Made by a program: the position numbers and the translations under genes. 64,000 nucleotides of DNA, from positions 186,001 to 250,000 of the forward strand of contig CAZJWX010000001.1 of assembly GCA_964549915.1 (NCBI GenBank), given 5' to 3'. A model generated the notes under the pieces. The model had not been told where the DNA came from. It did no database searches and saw nothing but the letters and a program-made list of their open reading frames with translations. This DNA comes from JAUZRW01 sp964549915 (GTDB lineage Bacteria; Chloroflexota; Anaerolineae; Aggregatilineales; Phototrophicaceae). Each line of letters begins with the position of its first letter. Position 1 is the first letter of the stretch. Positions 22,669 to 31,857 of the stretch are shown here, piece after piece.

Positions 22669-24612
22669 ATGACTCGACACTCAAACCTGCTCTTCCTCTA
22701 CCTGATCGTCTTCATCTTGCTGCTTGCCGCCGGGGTGCGCTTTCATCATCTGGAAGTCCAATCCTTCTGGTACGACGAAGGCGTGGCCTACGGGCACAGC
22801 CAGCGCGGCCTGCTGGAACTGATCCCGCGTTTGCAGAACAACGTGCATGTCCCGGCCTATTTTGGATCGCTGGCAATCTGGGAAGATTTCGCAGGCAGCA
22901 CAGAATTTGCCTTGCGTGCCTACAGCGTGCTCTGGAGCGTAGTCAGTGTGGCGGCGGCCTACGCCCTGGCGAAACGCCTGTTCGCACCCCTGGCGGGTAT
23001 CGCGGCAGCGGCCTTCGTCGCGTTGAATACCTTCAGCATCTATTACGCGCAAGAGACGCGCATGTATGCGATGCTGGCGGCGGTAGGCGTGCTAGCGATG
23101 TGGGCCTTTGTGGGTTTTGTGCAGCGGATCAATGTAGGGACGACTGGCGAATTGCCCGCAAAATCCGGCGTATGGCGCTGGGGGCTTGCTTTCGCGGCGC
23201 TGAATATCGTCGGCGTCTACACCCATGTGGCCTATGCGCTGGTGATGCTGGTGCAGGGGGGGATGGCGGTCTTATGGCTGGTCGCGCTGACGTGGCGTGC
23301 CGGGTGGCGTCGCGGGCTGCGTGCCCTGCTGATCTACACCGTCCTCAATCTCGTGACACTGCTGGCCTTCGCGCCCTGGGTGCTGACGGCGATTTCGCAA
23401 ATCTCCGCCCAGCCGAATATCAGCGCCCCGATGCCACTGCCAGAGATCCTGCGCATTTTGCAGGGCTGGTTCGCCTTTGGCATCACATTTGAAGAGAGCA
23501 TCGCGGGTGGGATGGGCGTCGTGGTCTATTTTTTGCTGCTCTTCGGGTTGCTGGTTCCCGGTCGCAGCAAGCGCGATGCCTGGTGGACGCTGCTGCTGCC
23601 TGTCGTGTGGGTGCTGCTCTCCAGCGGAATTTATCTCTATCTGGGCCTCTACGAGCGCTACTTGCGCTTTCTGCTGCCTGCACAAATCGCTTTCGCCATC
23701 TGGATGGGGCGGGGCATCTGGGTGTTATGGAATATCGTTCCGCGCACGTCTCGTTATAACCCGGATGCGATCACGCGCTATGTGCCCCGGGTGGCGGCAA
23801 TTGTAGCGCTGCTGGCCTTCTGCTATACGCTGGCAGGGGGACTCGTGCCCCTGCACGAAAACCCGGCCTATCAGCGCGACGATTATCGCGGCCTTGCGCA
23901 GATCATCGCCGAGGAAGCCAGCCCAGCGGATGCCGTGATCCTGACGGCCCCTGGTTTGCAGGAGATCTACGGTTATTACGACCCCGGCGTGATCCCGGCC
24001 TACCCGCTCCCTGCCAGCCCGGATATTGTGGGCGATACAGAGGCGATCATCGCCGCGCATGATCGCCTCTTCGTCGTGGTCTACGGTGCGGCGGAACAAG
24101 ACCCGGATGGGTTGGTGCTGCGCACGCTCAACCAGGAGGCTTTTCCGCTGGGGGGCGAATGGGTGGGCGATGTGCGCCTGGAACGGTTCGTCTCCCCGGC
24201 GGATTTCCCGCAGCCGGAAGAAGTCGACGGGCAGTTTGGCGAGGTAATCACGCTGCGCAGCGCGGCTCTCCATAGCGAGACCTTCGCGGCGGGGGACGTA
24301 TTGCAAGTGCAGTTGACCTGGGAGACCACCGAACCGCTGGAAACGCGCTACAAGGTCTTCGTGCAGGTGTTGAACAGTGACGGCGCATTGGTCGCGCAGC
24401 ACGATAGCGAACCCGCCGGCGGCACCCTGCCGACGACTTCCTGGCAGCCAAACGAGCCTGTCCTCGATCCGCACGCGCTGCTGCTGCCGTTGGATGCGCC
24501 TCCCGGCGAATACCGCGTGATCGTTGGCGTCTACGATGCGAACAACCCCGGCGCACGCTTGCCTGTTGGCGAGGGGGACTATTGGTCATTGGCGACCCTC
24601 ACGCTGGAATGA
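22669..24612 (+). CDS. GT39-like membrane glycosyltransferase with C-terminal beta domain
   Basis: 647 aa. The start (MTRHSNLLFLYLIVFILLLA) is the first of about eleven membrane helices. The external loop motif FWYDEG near residue 38 contains the Asp-Glu pair typical of GT-C enzymes (GT39/ArnT-like), and YAQETRMYAMLA near residue 127 is characteristic of the bacterial family that uses polyprenyl-phosphate sugars. The last 200 residues form a soluble external domain with a beta pattern (FAAGDVLQVQLTWETTEPL). A second membrane protein of the same architecture lies at 31858-34056. Acceptor unknown. Confidence 0.82.
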   Translation: MTRHSNLLFLYLIVFILLLAAGVRFHHLEVQSFWYDEGVAYGHSQRGLLELIPRLQNNVHVPAYFGSLAIWEDFAGSTEFALRAYSVLWSVVSVAAAYALAKRLFAPLAGIAAAAFVALNTFSIYYAQETRMYAMLAAVGVLAMWAFVGFVQRINVGTTGELPAKSGVWRWGLAFAALNIVGVYTHVAYALVMLVQGGMAVLWLVALTWRAGWRRGLRALLIYTVLNLVTLLAFAPWVLTAISQISAQPNISAPMPLPEILRILQGWFAFGITFEESIAGGMGVVVYFLLLFGLLVPGRSKRDAWWTLLLPVVWVLLSSGIYLYLGLYERYLRFLLPAQIAFAIWMGRGIWVLWNIVPRTSRYNPDAITRYVPRVAAIVALLAFCYTLAGGLVPLHENPAYQRDDYRGLAQIIAEEASPADAVILTAPGLQEIYGYYDPGVIPAYPLPASPDIVGDTEAIIAAHDRLFVVVYGAAEQDPDGLVLRTLNQEAFPLGGEWVGDVRLERFVSPADFPQPEEVDGQFGEVITLRSAALHSETFAAGDVLQVQLTWETTEPLETRYKVFVQVLNSDGALVAQHDSEPAGGTLPTTSWQPNEPVLDPHALLLPLDAPPGEYRVIVGVYDANNPGARLPVGEGDYWSLATLTLE

Positions 24613-24738
24613 GTATCCGCAGATTTGCAGAAGCTTAGCATCCGACCAGCTCGCCCTGGGAAGATCAGGCGCGGCATCCCATAATTGCAAACCATACGAA
24701 TTGTCGTTGGAATGAACTGAAGTGCATAGGAAGATTCG

Positions 24739-25272
24739 ATGACGTTGCACCCGCGCAAATGGTTGTTGTTATTCGTTGGGGTTGCTCTGGCGCTGCTGAT
24801 TGACCAGGGGGCGAAGGGCTGGGTGCTGGCGAATATGCAGGAAGGCGAGATGATTCTGCTTGCGGATGGATTGCATCCCTACCTGCAACTGACACGCACC
24901 GCCAATACCGGGATTGCCTTCGGCATTGGCAGTGGCGGCAGCGAGATTTTCTTGATCCTCTCCCTGATCATCACAGCGGGGCTGCTTTTCTACTACAGCC
25001 GCACACGACCGGACGCGCTCCTGGAGCAAATTGGCCTGACTCTGGTCATCGGTGGAGCGCTGGGCAATGTGATCGACCGGATTCGCTTCGGGCATGTGGT
25101 CGATTTCTTCCATATTCGGATTCCGCCGCTGGGGATCTCGAACGTCTCCAATTTTGCGGATCACATGATCGTCATCGGCGTCGTGGTGCTGCTGCTGGCG
25201 AGTATCCTCTACGAGCGGCACAACAAACGCGATGAACCCATCGCCCCCGCTCCAGACTTCCCGGCGGAGTGA
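24739..25272 (+). CDS. lspA: Lipoprotein signal peptidase (signal peptidase II)
   Basis: 177 aa with four membrane helices. LspA cleaves the signal peptide of prolipoproteins before the lipidated Cys, and so serves the several lipoproteins encoded here. Signatures: LLIDQGAKGWVL in helix 1, TANTGIAFGIG, GGALGNVIDRIRFGHVVDF with the first catalytic Asp, and SNFADHMIVIGV with the second. The order and spacing are those of the family. A short polar tail follows the last helix. Confidence 0.95.
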   Translation: MTLHPRKWLLLFVGVALALLIDQGAKGWVLANMQEGEMILLADGLHPYLQLTRTANTGIAFGIGSGGSEIFLILSLIITAGLLFYYSRTRPDALLEQIGLTLVIGGALGNVIDRIRFGHVVDFFHIRIPPLGISNVSNFADHMIVIGVVVLLLASILYERHNKRDEPIAPAPDFPAE

Positions 25273-25320
25273 GCGGGCGTCTTCGCGACTTGCACATCTG
25301 TGAAGGGCTTGATTGGCAAC

Positions 25321-26229
25321 TCAGGGAACCCTGGTGCTTTGCTTTCCCAGATGCATCTTCAAAAACTGCCCGATGGCTTGCAGGGATTGCTGTGCCTGCG
25401 GCACATCCAGATTCAGTTGCCAGACGTGCCACATGCGCGGGTAAAGCTCCACCTGTACGTCGGCATCCGCTGCTGCCGCCAATTCTTCGATCCGTGCGGC
25501 GTCGTAGCGCAGCAGCTCATCTTCCCCGGCGTGAACCAGCAGCGGCGGCAAACCGCGCCAATCGCCGAAAATGGGCGAAATCAGTGGATTGGCTGCGTCA
25601 TCCTCTCCAATATACGAGCGATTGTAGAATCTCGCGGCACGCGGATGCAGAATCGGATCGTGTACCTGCTCGAACAGCTCCTTCTTGTCGCTCAGGTCAG
25701 CGACCGGGGAGAGACAGGCTCCGGCGGCAGGCAGGGGATCTCCGCTGTTGCGTAGCTGCATCAAGGTGGTAATTGTGAGATTGCCACCTGCTGAGTCGCC
25801 CGCCAGGACGATGTTCTCGGCAGCGAAGCCCTCTTGTAACAGCCAGCGATACGCTGTCACGCAGTCCTCCAGCGCCGCCGGAAACGGATGCTCCGGCGCG
25901 AGACGATAATTGACCACGAGGGCACGAACGCCCATCTGCTGCGCCAGAATCGCCACCATGCGCATATGTAGCATGCTCGCTCCCAGGACAAATCCGCCAC
26001 CATGCAAGTAGAGCAGCACGCGATTTGCTGCACTGTCAGCGGGGATGATCCAATCGCAGGGCACGCCATCAGCGGATGCTCGTTCCCGCCCGATGCCCTC
26101 TGGAAGCTGTGCTCGCGCTGCGCCTGGCGCAATCAGCCGGCGCGTCAGGCCGATGGGCAGGTAGGCGTTCAAGAAGCGAACGATGGGCAATCCGGCGCGA
26201 ATGCGCTTCTCAGCCGGGGTTACGGTCAT
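25321..26229 (-). CDS. Alpha/beta hydrolase of the hormone-sensitive lipase (HSL) family
   Basis: 302 aa. The oxyanion-hole motif HGGGFVLGA lies near residue 75, the nucleophile elbow GDSAGGN near 147, and the Asp and His in the C-terminal third (HAGEDELLRYDA and MWHVW). These are the marks of the HSL-type esterases that act on short acyl esters. AGAGAGG lies 8 bases before the ATG. No signal peptide. Physiological substrate unknown. Confidence 0.9.
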   Translation of the reverse strand: MTVTPAEKRIRAGLPIVRFLNAYLPIGLTRRLIAPGAARAQLPEGIGRERASADGVPCDWIIPADSAANRVLLYLHGGGFVLGASMLHMRMVAILAQQMGVRALVVNYRLAPEHPFPAALEDCVTAYRWLLQEGFAAENIVLAGDSAGGNLTITTLMQLRNSGDPLPAAGACLSPVADLSDKKELFEQVHDPILHPRAARFYNRSYIGEDDAANPLISPIFGDWRGLPPLLVHAGEDELLRYDAARIEELAAAADADVQVELYPRMWHVWQLNLDVPQAQQSLQAIGQFLKMHLGKQSTRVP

Positions 26230-26280
26230 GGTGCGGCCTCTCTGGTTTGATACGGTATCGTTTGCTGATCTGTACGGGAC

Positions 26281-26542
26281 TCAACGCTCATTGTTCTGGT
26301 TGTGGGGTGCAATGGCAAATTCAGGTGACTGGCTGCGTTTCAAGATGCGCTGCATCAGGAACGTGATCCAGGCCGACGGCTCGCGCTTCTGTCCGAAGTC
26401 CCAGCCCTTGTAGGTCATCCAGACGGAGGTGGGCGTGTACCGCGTCCTGCATCATCCTGCTGTTCCGTGCTCGTCGGAAACGAACCCAGGGCTGTCCCGG
26501 TTCGAGCAGCCACTGCACCGTACCCTCGGTCTAGGTCTGCAT
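26281..26542 (-). pseudogene. Deleted and frameshifted relic of a squalene/prenyltransferase-like repeat protein
   Basis: GGGAGG precedes an ATG at 26542, but the fourth codon is TAG. Past it the frame reads VQWLLEPGQPWVRFRRAR, which looks like the beginning of a family of squalene-cyclase-like or 'nitrogen fixation' annotated proteins (WLLEP...PSVRY). In another frame further on it reads WDFGQKREPSAWITFLMQR followed by ILKRS, which looks like the end of the same family (DFG-K--PS-WVT---LR-LKR). About 80 codons remain of a protein usually over 250 residues, so the middle is deleted and the frame broken. The assignment is by eye. Confidence 0.5.
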
Positions 26543-26576
26543 GATGTGCCTCCCTCAGCTACCTGACAGGTTGTGA

Positions 26577-27563
26577 CTACCTCCAACCCGCGCCAGAGCG
26601 TTCTTCGGTGCGGTCGGTAGCGACAGCGGGAGCAGGGGACAGGGCGGTGATGCGTTCGTAGAGGTCGGGAGTCAGGTCAATGGCGGTGGATTGCAGCGAC
26701 GGCTCCAACTGCTCCAGGGTGCGTGCGCCGATGATGGGCGCGGTGACGGCGGGATGTGCTCCCACCCAGGCGACGGCCAGACTCACGGGCGAGTAGCCCA
26801 GTTCCTTCGCCAACACCGTGAAGTCTTCTGCCACGTCATACATCCAGGATTCGTCGTAGCGCTTGCCATACATCGGGTTCTGCACGATGCGCCCCTGTTC
26901 TGGGCGGCGCTCTCTGCCGTATTTCCCGGTGAGTAGCCCGCCACCCAGCGGACTGTAGGGGATTACGGCGAGATTCTCGTGCTGGGCCAGCGGCAGAATC
27001 TCCACTTCTGCCTGTCGTTTAACCAGATTATACATCGGCTGCACCACTTCAAAGCGTGCCCAACCCTCTTTCGCAGAAATGCCCAACGCGCGAGCGATTT
27101 GCCATGCAGCGAAGTTGCTCACCGCCGGATAGAGAATCTTGCCCTGTGTCACCAGGTCGTCGAAGGCGCGTAGGGTTTGTTCCAGCGGCGTGTTGGCATC
27201 AAAGCTGTGGATGAAATACACGTCAATGCGGTCAGTCTGTAAGCGACGCAGCGACTCTTCCACAGCGTGCATGATGTGCAGACGCGAGCCGCCGCGTTGT
27301 AGGACGGCCTCAGCGGGGGCGAAACGAAATTTGCTGCACACGACAACTTCATCACGCTCATCGGCGATCAACCTGCCCAGAATCTCCTCCGAACGTCCGC
27401 CATTGTAAACGTTCGCGGTATCGAAGAAATTCACGCCCGCCTCGCGGCAGCGCCGATACATCGCGGCGGAGGTCGCTTCGTCCGCCTCCCCGCCGAAGGA
27501 CATAGTGCCAAAGCATAATGGTGATACGGCAACGCCCGTGTTGCCCAGGAGTCTGGTCTGCAT
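26577..27563 (-). CDS. Aldo/keto reductase
   Basis: 328 aa from the ATG at 27563, preferred over one three codons earlier because AGGA lies 9 bases before it. It reduces carbonyl compounds with NADPH. Visible family features are the start LGNTGVAVSPLCFGTMSFGG, the catalytic Asp and Tyr in FFDTANVYNGGRSEEILG, and the Lys and His in VVCSKFRF and VYFIHSFD. The nucleotide-binding end is GARTLEQLEPSL. Substrate unknown; it may be a general detoxification reductase. Confidence 0.9.
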   Translation of the reverse strand: MQTRLLGNTGVAVSPLCFGTMSFGGEADEATSAAMYRRCREAGVNFFDTANVYNGGRSEEILGRLIADERDEVVVCSKFRFAPAEAVLQRGGSRLHIMHAVEESLRRLQTDRIDVYFIHSFDANTPLEQTLRAFDDLVTQGKILYPAVSNFAAWQIARALGISAKEGWARFEVVQPMYNLVKRQAEVEILPLAQHENLAVIPYSPLGGGLLTGKYGRERRPEQGRIVQNPMYGKRYDESWMYDVAEDFTVLAKELGYSPVSLAVAWVGAHPAVTAPIIGARTLEQLEPSLQSTAIDLTPDLYERITALSPAPAVATDRTEERSGAGWR

Positions 27564-27613
27564 GCTGTTCATTCCTGTGTGGTGTGGTTCGATCTTGCGC
27601 CGGGCTGCAAAGC

Positions 27614-28516
27614 TCAGAATTCTTTGCGCCAGAGGTGCTCCCGGTGCAAGTCCCGGAAGCCCACTTTTTCATATAATTTGTTCGTCAGTCGATCATCTCC
27701 GCAGCTCACATAGGCACGCTGTACCCCATACTGGCGCAGCCGCCGCAGCACTTCGAAGAGCACACCGCGTGCCAGCCCCTTCAGGCGATGATCCGGATGG
27801 GTGCAGGGCGTGGAAAGCTGTGCGACCTGATTGGCTTCGTCCATCGTGCTGGCGCAGTGCGCGACGAGATCGCCCGTTTCTTCGTCCTCAATGACCATGT
27901 CCAGGTTTGCACGATAGCCAGGGGATAGCTGAAAATTCTGCACGGCAGCAGCGGACAACGCTTCATCAGTGCAGGTAGCCAGCAAATCCGCCAGACTGGC
28001 GGCATCTTCTGGTGTCGGTTCCATCCGGCGCAGGCGATACCCTTTCGGCAGATAGGGCGCTTGCACGGGGGATTGCAGGGAACGCCAACGGGTATGTCGG
28101 TGTGCTCGCTGCCGCCGATAGCGGCGCTGAGCCAGCAGCATCTCGCGTAGTTCATCGTACTCGAAGACCCAGGTTTCCAGCGTGCGCTGCCCCACTGGTG
28201 CCGCTGTCGCCAGCGCGACCTCCGCCCAGATGAACATCTCCGGCTCGATGTGGCGATAGTCAGGATGCACCTGTGCGGCCACCTGCCCGGCTTGCGCCGC
28301 GTGAGCCACGCCGACCAGTTCACCGCTGCTCGTCTCCCACAGCCGAATCGAATCCACCGGGAAACTGTCGAGGTCGTCGCGTTGGTAGCGCCAGCGATCC
28401 CAGCCCCGCAGTGACCAATTGTGTCGTGTCCAGTTGAGGCTCTGCGTTTCGCTCAGCAGGTCTCGCACGCGCTGGAAGTCTTCCGGCTCCTGGTAAGCTC
28501 GCGCACTGATGGGCAT
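27614..28516 (-). CDS. Tandem GNAT N-acetyltransferase
   Basis: 300 aa. The C-terminal half is a GNAT domain: TPCTHPDHRLKGLARGVLFEVLRRL carries the R/Q-x-x-G-x-G/A acetyl-CoA loop in slightly altered form, followed by VQRAYVSCGDDRLTNKLYEK and VGF. The N-terminal half has a similar pattern (LVGVAHAAQAGQVAAQVHPDYR) and is probably a second, degenerate GNAT domain. GGAAGG precedes the ATG. Acceptor unknown. Confidence 0.82.
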   Translation of the reverse strand: MPISARAYQEPEDFQRVRDLLSETQSLNWTRHNWSLRGWDRWRYQRDDLDSFPVDSIRLWETSSGELVGVAHAAQAGQVAAQVHPDYRHIEPEMFIWAEVALATAAPVGQRTLETWVFEYDELREMLLAQRRYRRQRAHRHTRWRSLQSPVQAPYLPKGYRLRRMEPTPEDAASLADLLATCTDEALSAAAVQNFQLSPGYRANLDMVIEDEETGDLVAHCASTMDEANQVAQLSTPCTHPDHRLKGLARGVLFEVLRRLRQYGVQRAYVSCGDDRLTNKLYEKVGFRDLHREHLWRKEF

Positions 28517-28702
28517 AGTTGCCTTCCTTTCCGCCCCTTACGCGCTATTGTGCCCATTCGCCCCCTTGAAAGCAAATGAGATGTGACGTTTCACCATGCT
28601 CCAGGCTGCAAGTGTCGGGTTTTTCTGATAGACTGGAGTTGCTATATTATGATCGTTTGACCGTAGCCAGACGCGCCTTGTGCGCAGATAGGAGTCGCCC
28701 CG

Positions 28703-28903
28703 ATGCCCAGAGGAACCAAGCCCACAGCCAAGACCGGGTTGCTGCGTCAGCATGACGGTGAGCCGCGCCTATCCAAAGATCCCATTCGCCCTTCCACTGT
28801 ACCCGAAATGCCCGATGCACCGGACTCCACCACCGGGATGCAGCCTGCTTACCGCGACCCGGAAGATGATACCGCCGAACGCGAGGATAACCGCCCCGCG
28901 TAA
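28703..28903 (+). CDS. Small polar, probably disordered protein (66 aa)
   Basis: 66 aa, starting MPRGTKPTAKTGLLRQHDGE and rich in Pro, Asp and Glu, with no hydrophobic segment. AGGAG lies 9 bases before the ATG, and TATATTAT upstream (about 28650) could be a -10, so it is likely expressed. No known family. A GC-rich hairpin follows its stop, and a YbjN-domain gene is next on the same strand. Confidence 0.55.
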   Translation: MPRGTKPTAKTGLLRQHDGEPRLSKDPIRPSTVPEMPDAPDSTTGMQPAYRDPEDDTAEREDNRPA

Positions 28904-28908
28904 ATTGT

Positions 28909-28930
28909 GCGGCGCGTACCGCTGCGCCGC
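28909..28930 (+). terminator. GC-rich hairpin after small ORF (no U-run)
   Basis: GCGGCGC and GCGCCGC form a perfect 7-bp stem six bases after the stop codon. No T-run follows, so termination is uncertain. Confidence 0.35.
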
Positions 28931-29030
28931 CGGGGTCGTACCGCAAATGTGGTGCGGCCTTTTGCATACTCTCTGCGCCATTCGTGCGCATGGCTTGACC
29001 ACACAGCACGCCGGAGCGTGACCAGACCTC

Positions 29031-29624
29031 ATGAGCGAACAGCAGATTTTCAATACGCTGGTGGAGTTTTTCGAGGAAGATCACTGGGATTTTCAGTGGG
29101 TTTCCGGGCTTTCCGTGCTGAGCATGACGTACGCCGGGCGCAACGGACGTTGGGTGTGCTATGCCCAGGCACGCGAGCCACAGCAGCAGTTCGTCTTCTA
29201 TTCCACACTGCCCGTCAACGCGCCTGAAGCCCAGCTTGCACGCATGGCGGAATTCCTCACCCGCGCCAATTACGGCATGATCCTGGGCAACTTTGAAATG
29301 GAATATGCGACGGGTGAGATTCGCTATAAGACCAGCGTTGATGTCGAAGGTACGGAACTCACCATGCCGTTGATTCGCCAGGTGGTGTATGCCAACCTGG
29401 TCATCACGGATCACTATCTGCCAGGGATCATGCGCGTGCTCTACGGCGATGTGACGCCGCTCGAAGCCCTGGCAGAGATCGAAGCTGACGAAGAACCGGA
29501 ACCAGATGCCCTTGCAGAAGAAGATCCCGACGAAACGCCTGACTCCGCTGAAGACGACCCGGACGACGACATCCACCCCTTCGAGGACGATTCTCCTGGC
29601 GACAATGGCGACCAACCGCACTGA
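29031..29624 (+). CDS. YbjN-domain protein with acidic tail
   Basis: 197 aa. The first 140 residues match the YbjN/CesT-like chaperone-fold domain (LVEFFEEDHWDFQWVSG, then LTRANYGMILGNFEMEYATGEI), a family linked to stress and effector-chaperone folds without a fixed enzymatic role. The last 55 residues are extremely acidic (Asp/Glu/Pro-rich) and probably disordered. The ribosome site is weak. Its partner is unknown. Confidence 0.8.
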   Translation: MSEQQIFNTLVEFFEEDHWDFQWVSGLSVLSMTYAGRNGRWVCYAQAREPQQQFVFYSTLPVNAPEAQLARMAEFLTRANYGMILGNFEMEYATGEIRYKTSVDVEGTELTMPLIRQVVYANLVITDHYLPGIMRVLYGDVTPLEALAEIEADEEPEPDALAEEDPDETPDSAEDDPDDDIHPFEDDSPGDNGDQPH

Positions 29625-29775
29625 GCCGATCCTGAGCGCCGCATCAGCGCTGCAATAGCGTTGTGAACATCCTCTCAGAATGCTGTCTGCTGGCGACTGC
29701 TTCCAATATCCCGCCGATGTGCGTGCGCTACGGTCAGGGGCAGGCAAGGCCGACTAACGAGGAGGATGTGCATCC

Positions 29776-30357
29776 ATGTCATTCATTTTCAAACAACTCA
29801 ATCGCCTCTGGAACCACGTTCGATCGCAGGGGATTTTCTCCGCGATACTGGCAGGGATTGATCGACTGATCCGGGAAGTGACCGGGCTGCCTTACGAGCG
29901 CTTCAGCCGCATCACATCGCAAATTTACCTGGGGGGCCAGCCCAGGGCAGCGCGTATGCGCCAACTGGCGGCGCGCGGAATCACGGCTGTGGTGAATATG
30001 CGCAGCGAATATGATTATCCGGTGGAGACGCAATGGGGCGCGTTGGAGTATCTGTACCTGCCCACGACGGATAACACCGCGCCTTCGCTGGAGCACCTGC
30101 GCGAAGGGGTGGCGTTCATCAAGGAAGAAATCGCCAGGGGCGGCAAAATCTACATTCACTGCTGGGAAGGGCTGGGACGCGGGCCGACGATGGTCGCTGC
30201 GTATTTCATCAGCCTGGGGCTGAGTCCGGTGGCGGCGGTAGACAAAATCCGCGAGGTGCGTGGCTTCATCCACCTGACGCCGGAGCAGGTTGAGCAACTC
30301 ACGACCTATGCCGACTCGCTCCAGGACGCGGGGAAGGCTCGTCGCGCCGTCTCCTGA
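29776..30357 (+). CDS. Dual-specificity/tyrosine phosphatase-like protein
   Basis: 193 aa. The signature CX5R loop is IHCWEGLGRGPTMVAAYF, with the nucleophile Cys near residue 127 and Arg six residues later; the general acid is likely in PTTDNTAPS. The N-terminal 40 residues are a basic amphipathic extension. AGGAGG lies 10 bases before the ATG. The substrate may be a protein, RNA or phospholipid; a protein substrate would fit with the Ser/Thr kinase elsewhere in the window, but there is no direct link. Confidence 0.83.
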   Translation: MSFIFKQLNRLWNHVRSQGIFSAILAGIDRLIREVTGLPYERFSRITSQIYLGGQPRAARMRQLAARGITAVVNMRSEYDYPVETQWGALEYLYLPTTDNTAPSLEHLREGVAFIKEEIARGGKIYIHCWEGLGRGPTMVAAYFISLGLSPVAAVDKIREVRGFIHLTPEQVEQLTTYADSLQDAGKARRAVS

Positions 30358-30363
30358 GCGGGA

Positions 30364-30717
30364 TCAGTTCTGTACGAAGACCAGCGCATTACCGTCTGGA
30401 TCGTAGACGGCTCCCGTGATTTTGCCGTCGCGTTCGCCCGCTTCGTCGAGCGGGCTGCCACCATTCGCAATAGCAGTCTCGATGGTCTTCTCCACATCCG
30501 CGACGATGTACTGCAACTGGTGGCGGCTCTGCTGTGCCTGAATCTTCACGAGCGTATTTGGAACCAGCATAAACTCGGTTCCGGCGATTTCGCCCGTGAA
30601 GGCTTTGATTCCCGGTACGGGCTGCGTTTGACGCAGTCCTGCGTCGAAGACGGCATTGTAGAAGACGACCATCTCTTCCAGATTCTCGGCGGCGAGGCTG
30701 ATGTTGTCCAGTTGCAT
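30364..30717 (-). CDS. VOC (glyoxalase/bleomycin-resistance) superfamily protein
   Basis: 117 aa from the ATG at 30717, which has AGGAG 7 bases before it; a longer frame upstream is not supported. It contains the paired beta-alpha-beta-beta-beta modules: start MQLDNISLAAENLEEMVVFY, end ITGAVYDPDGNALVFVQN. The metal-ligand positions are not all His/Glu, so activity as a dioxygenase or lyase is unproven. It converges on the phosphatase-like gene with a 6-base gap. Confidence 0.85.
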   Translation of the reverse strand: MQLDNISLAAENLEEMVVFYNAVFDAGLRQTQPVPGIKAFTGEIAGTEFMLVPNTLVKIQAQQSRHQLQYIVADVEKTIETAIANGGSPLDEAGERDGKITGAVYDPDGNALVFVQN

Positions 30718-30824
30718 GATCTGCTCCTGTGGCTGAAACCGTCTGTGAACATCCGCATCATACAGAAATTTTGTTCGCATTGCAACTGAGGTATCCGCGC
30801 AGCGCCAGAGAGCGACCCGTGTGT

Positions 30825-30865
30825 GAGCGATCCTGCCGCTGCCAGACTGTGGCGCAGGATCGCTC
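30825..30865. terminator. Long perfect hairpin between two minus-strand genes
   Basis: GAGCGATCCTGC and its complement GCAGGATCGCTC form a 12-bp stem, with an inner GCCA/TGGC stem around GACTG. It lies 55 bases after the stop of the PPC-type gene. There is no U-run. Confidence 0.55.
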
Positions 30866-30919
30866 GTGTGGGCAATGTCTATCCCCGCGACGATCTTCAA
30901 GATCACAGAGCGGCGCAGC

Positions 30920-31720
30920 CTACTGCTGTTCCAGGGTCAGCGTGAATGCACCACCCAGAAAGAAGCCGTCTTCTTCCAGCGCCTCGTAGAAAAAGGCATC
31001 CGTCGCCAGGATCAGATAGACACCATCTTCTTCCAGAGTCAGGTCGCTGATGGCCGATGCATCGACAGCGACTCGCGTTCCGTCTGGCGTGAAGAGGTGC
31101 AGCAGAGTCGGGAATTCCTCACTCTCCATCGTGATGTTGACGGTATCGCCTGCATTGCCGGCGAAGGCGAAGAAGATCCCCGGCATCTCCGGCGTGCTCT
31201 CGGCGCTCACGGAACTGCTGGCTTCCAGCGGCAAGGCTTCCAGCGTGGCAGGTTCGTCGCCCTCGGGGGCGGTCGCGCCCTGCACACCTAGCGCGTATTC
31301 CTGCAGCTCTGGCACATCTGGCTCCGTGCTGTCGAGGTAGAAGAGACTCGTCGCCAACACAAGATACGTGCCATCCTGCGGTAGCTCGACGGAGTCGATC
31401 AACGCCGAGAGGAAGACCGCGCCGCTATCATCATCAACCGCCAGCAATGTGCCATCGGGCGCAAACAGCAGCAGATAGGGGTCGAGGTCGCCTTCTTCAT
31501 CGAGCTGCGCCATCGCCACCGAAACAACATCGCCTGCACTGCCCTGGAAGGCGTAGAGGCGTGCAGTCACATCTTCATTGAAGCTATCCTGGGAGACGCT
31601 GCCCTCTTCCAACAGAGGCAGGTCTTCCAGCGGGACCTGCGCAGTTTGCGCAAATGCGGCTGCGGCGACCAGCAGGAAGACCGCAGCAAGAACACTGATC
31701 CGTCGCAGCAAGTGTTGCAT
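30920..31720 (-). CDS. Secreted protein with two PPC-like beta domains
   Basis: 266 aa. A signal peptide is clear (LAAVFLLVAAAAFAQT, cleavage near residue 25). Two similar beta domains follow (about 30-150 and 165-265), each with the pre-peptidase C-terminal (PPC) pattern: DPYLLLFAPDGTLLAVDDDSG in the first and LLHLFTPDGTRVAVDA in the second. PPC domains usually accompany secreted peptidases; here they stand alone. The large secreted protease at 46793-48931 has the same domain type. Role unknown. Confidence 0.78.
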   Translation of the reverse strand: MQHLLRRISVLAAVFLLVAAAAFAQTAQVPLEDLPLLEEGSVSQDSFNEDVTARLYAFQGSAGDVVSVAMAQLDEEGDLDPYLLLFAPDGTLLAVDDDSGAVFLSALIDSVELPQDGTYLVLATSLFYLDSTEPDVPELQEYALGVQGATAPEGDEPATLEALPLEASSSVSAESTPEMPGIFFAFAGNAGDTVNITMESEEFPTLLHLFTPDGTRVAVDASAISDLTLEEDGVYLILATDAFFYEALEEDGFFLGGAFTLTLEQQ

Positions 31721-31857
31721 GGGAACTTGTCCTTTGATGTTTGGGTTTTGCTGATGTACCCATAATCATACCAACAAATGCGTGCGGCGGCTGGCAATAC
31801 CCCCAGTTCTGCGGGGGATCGCGCGATCTGGCGCAGGGGTTCCGTAGGCTGTGCGCC

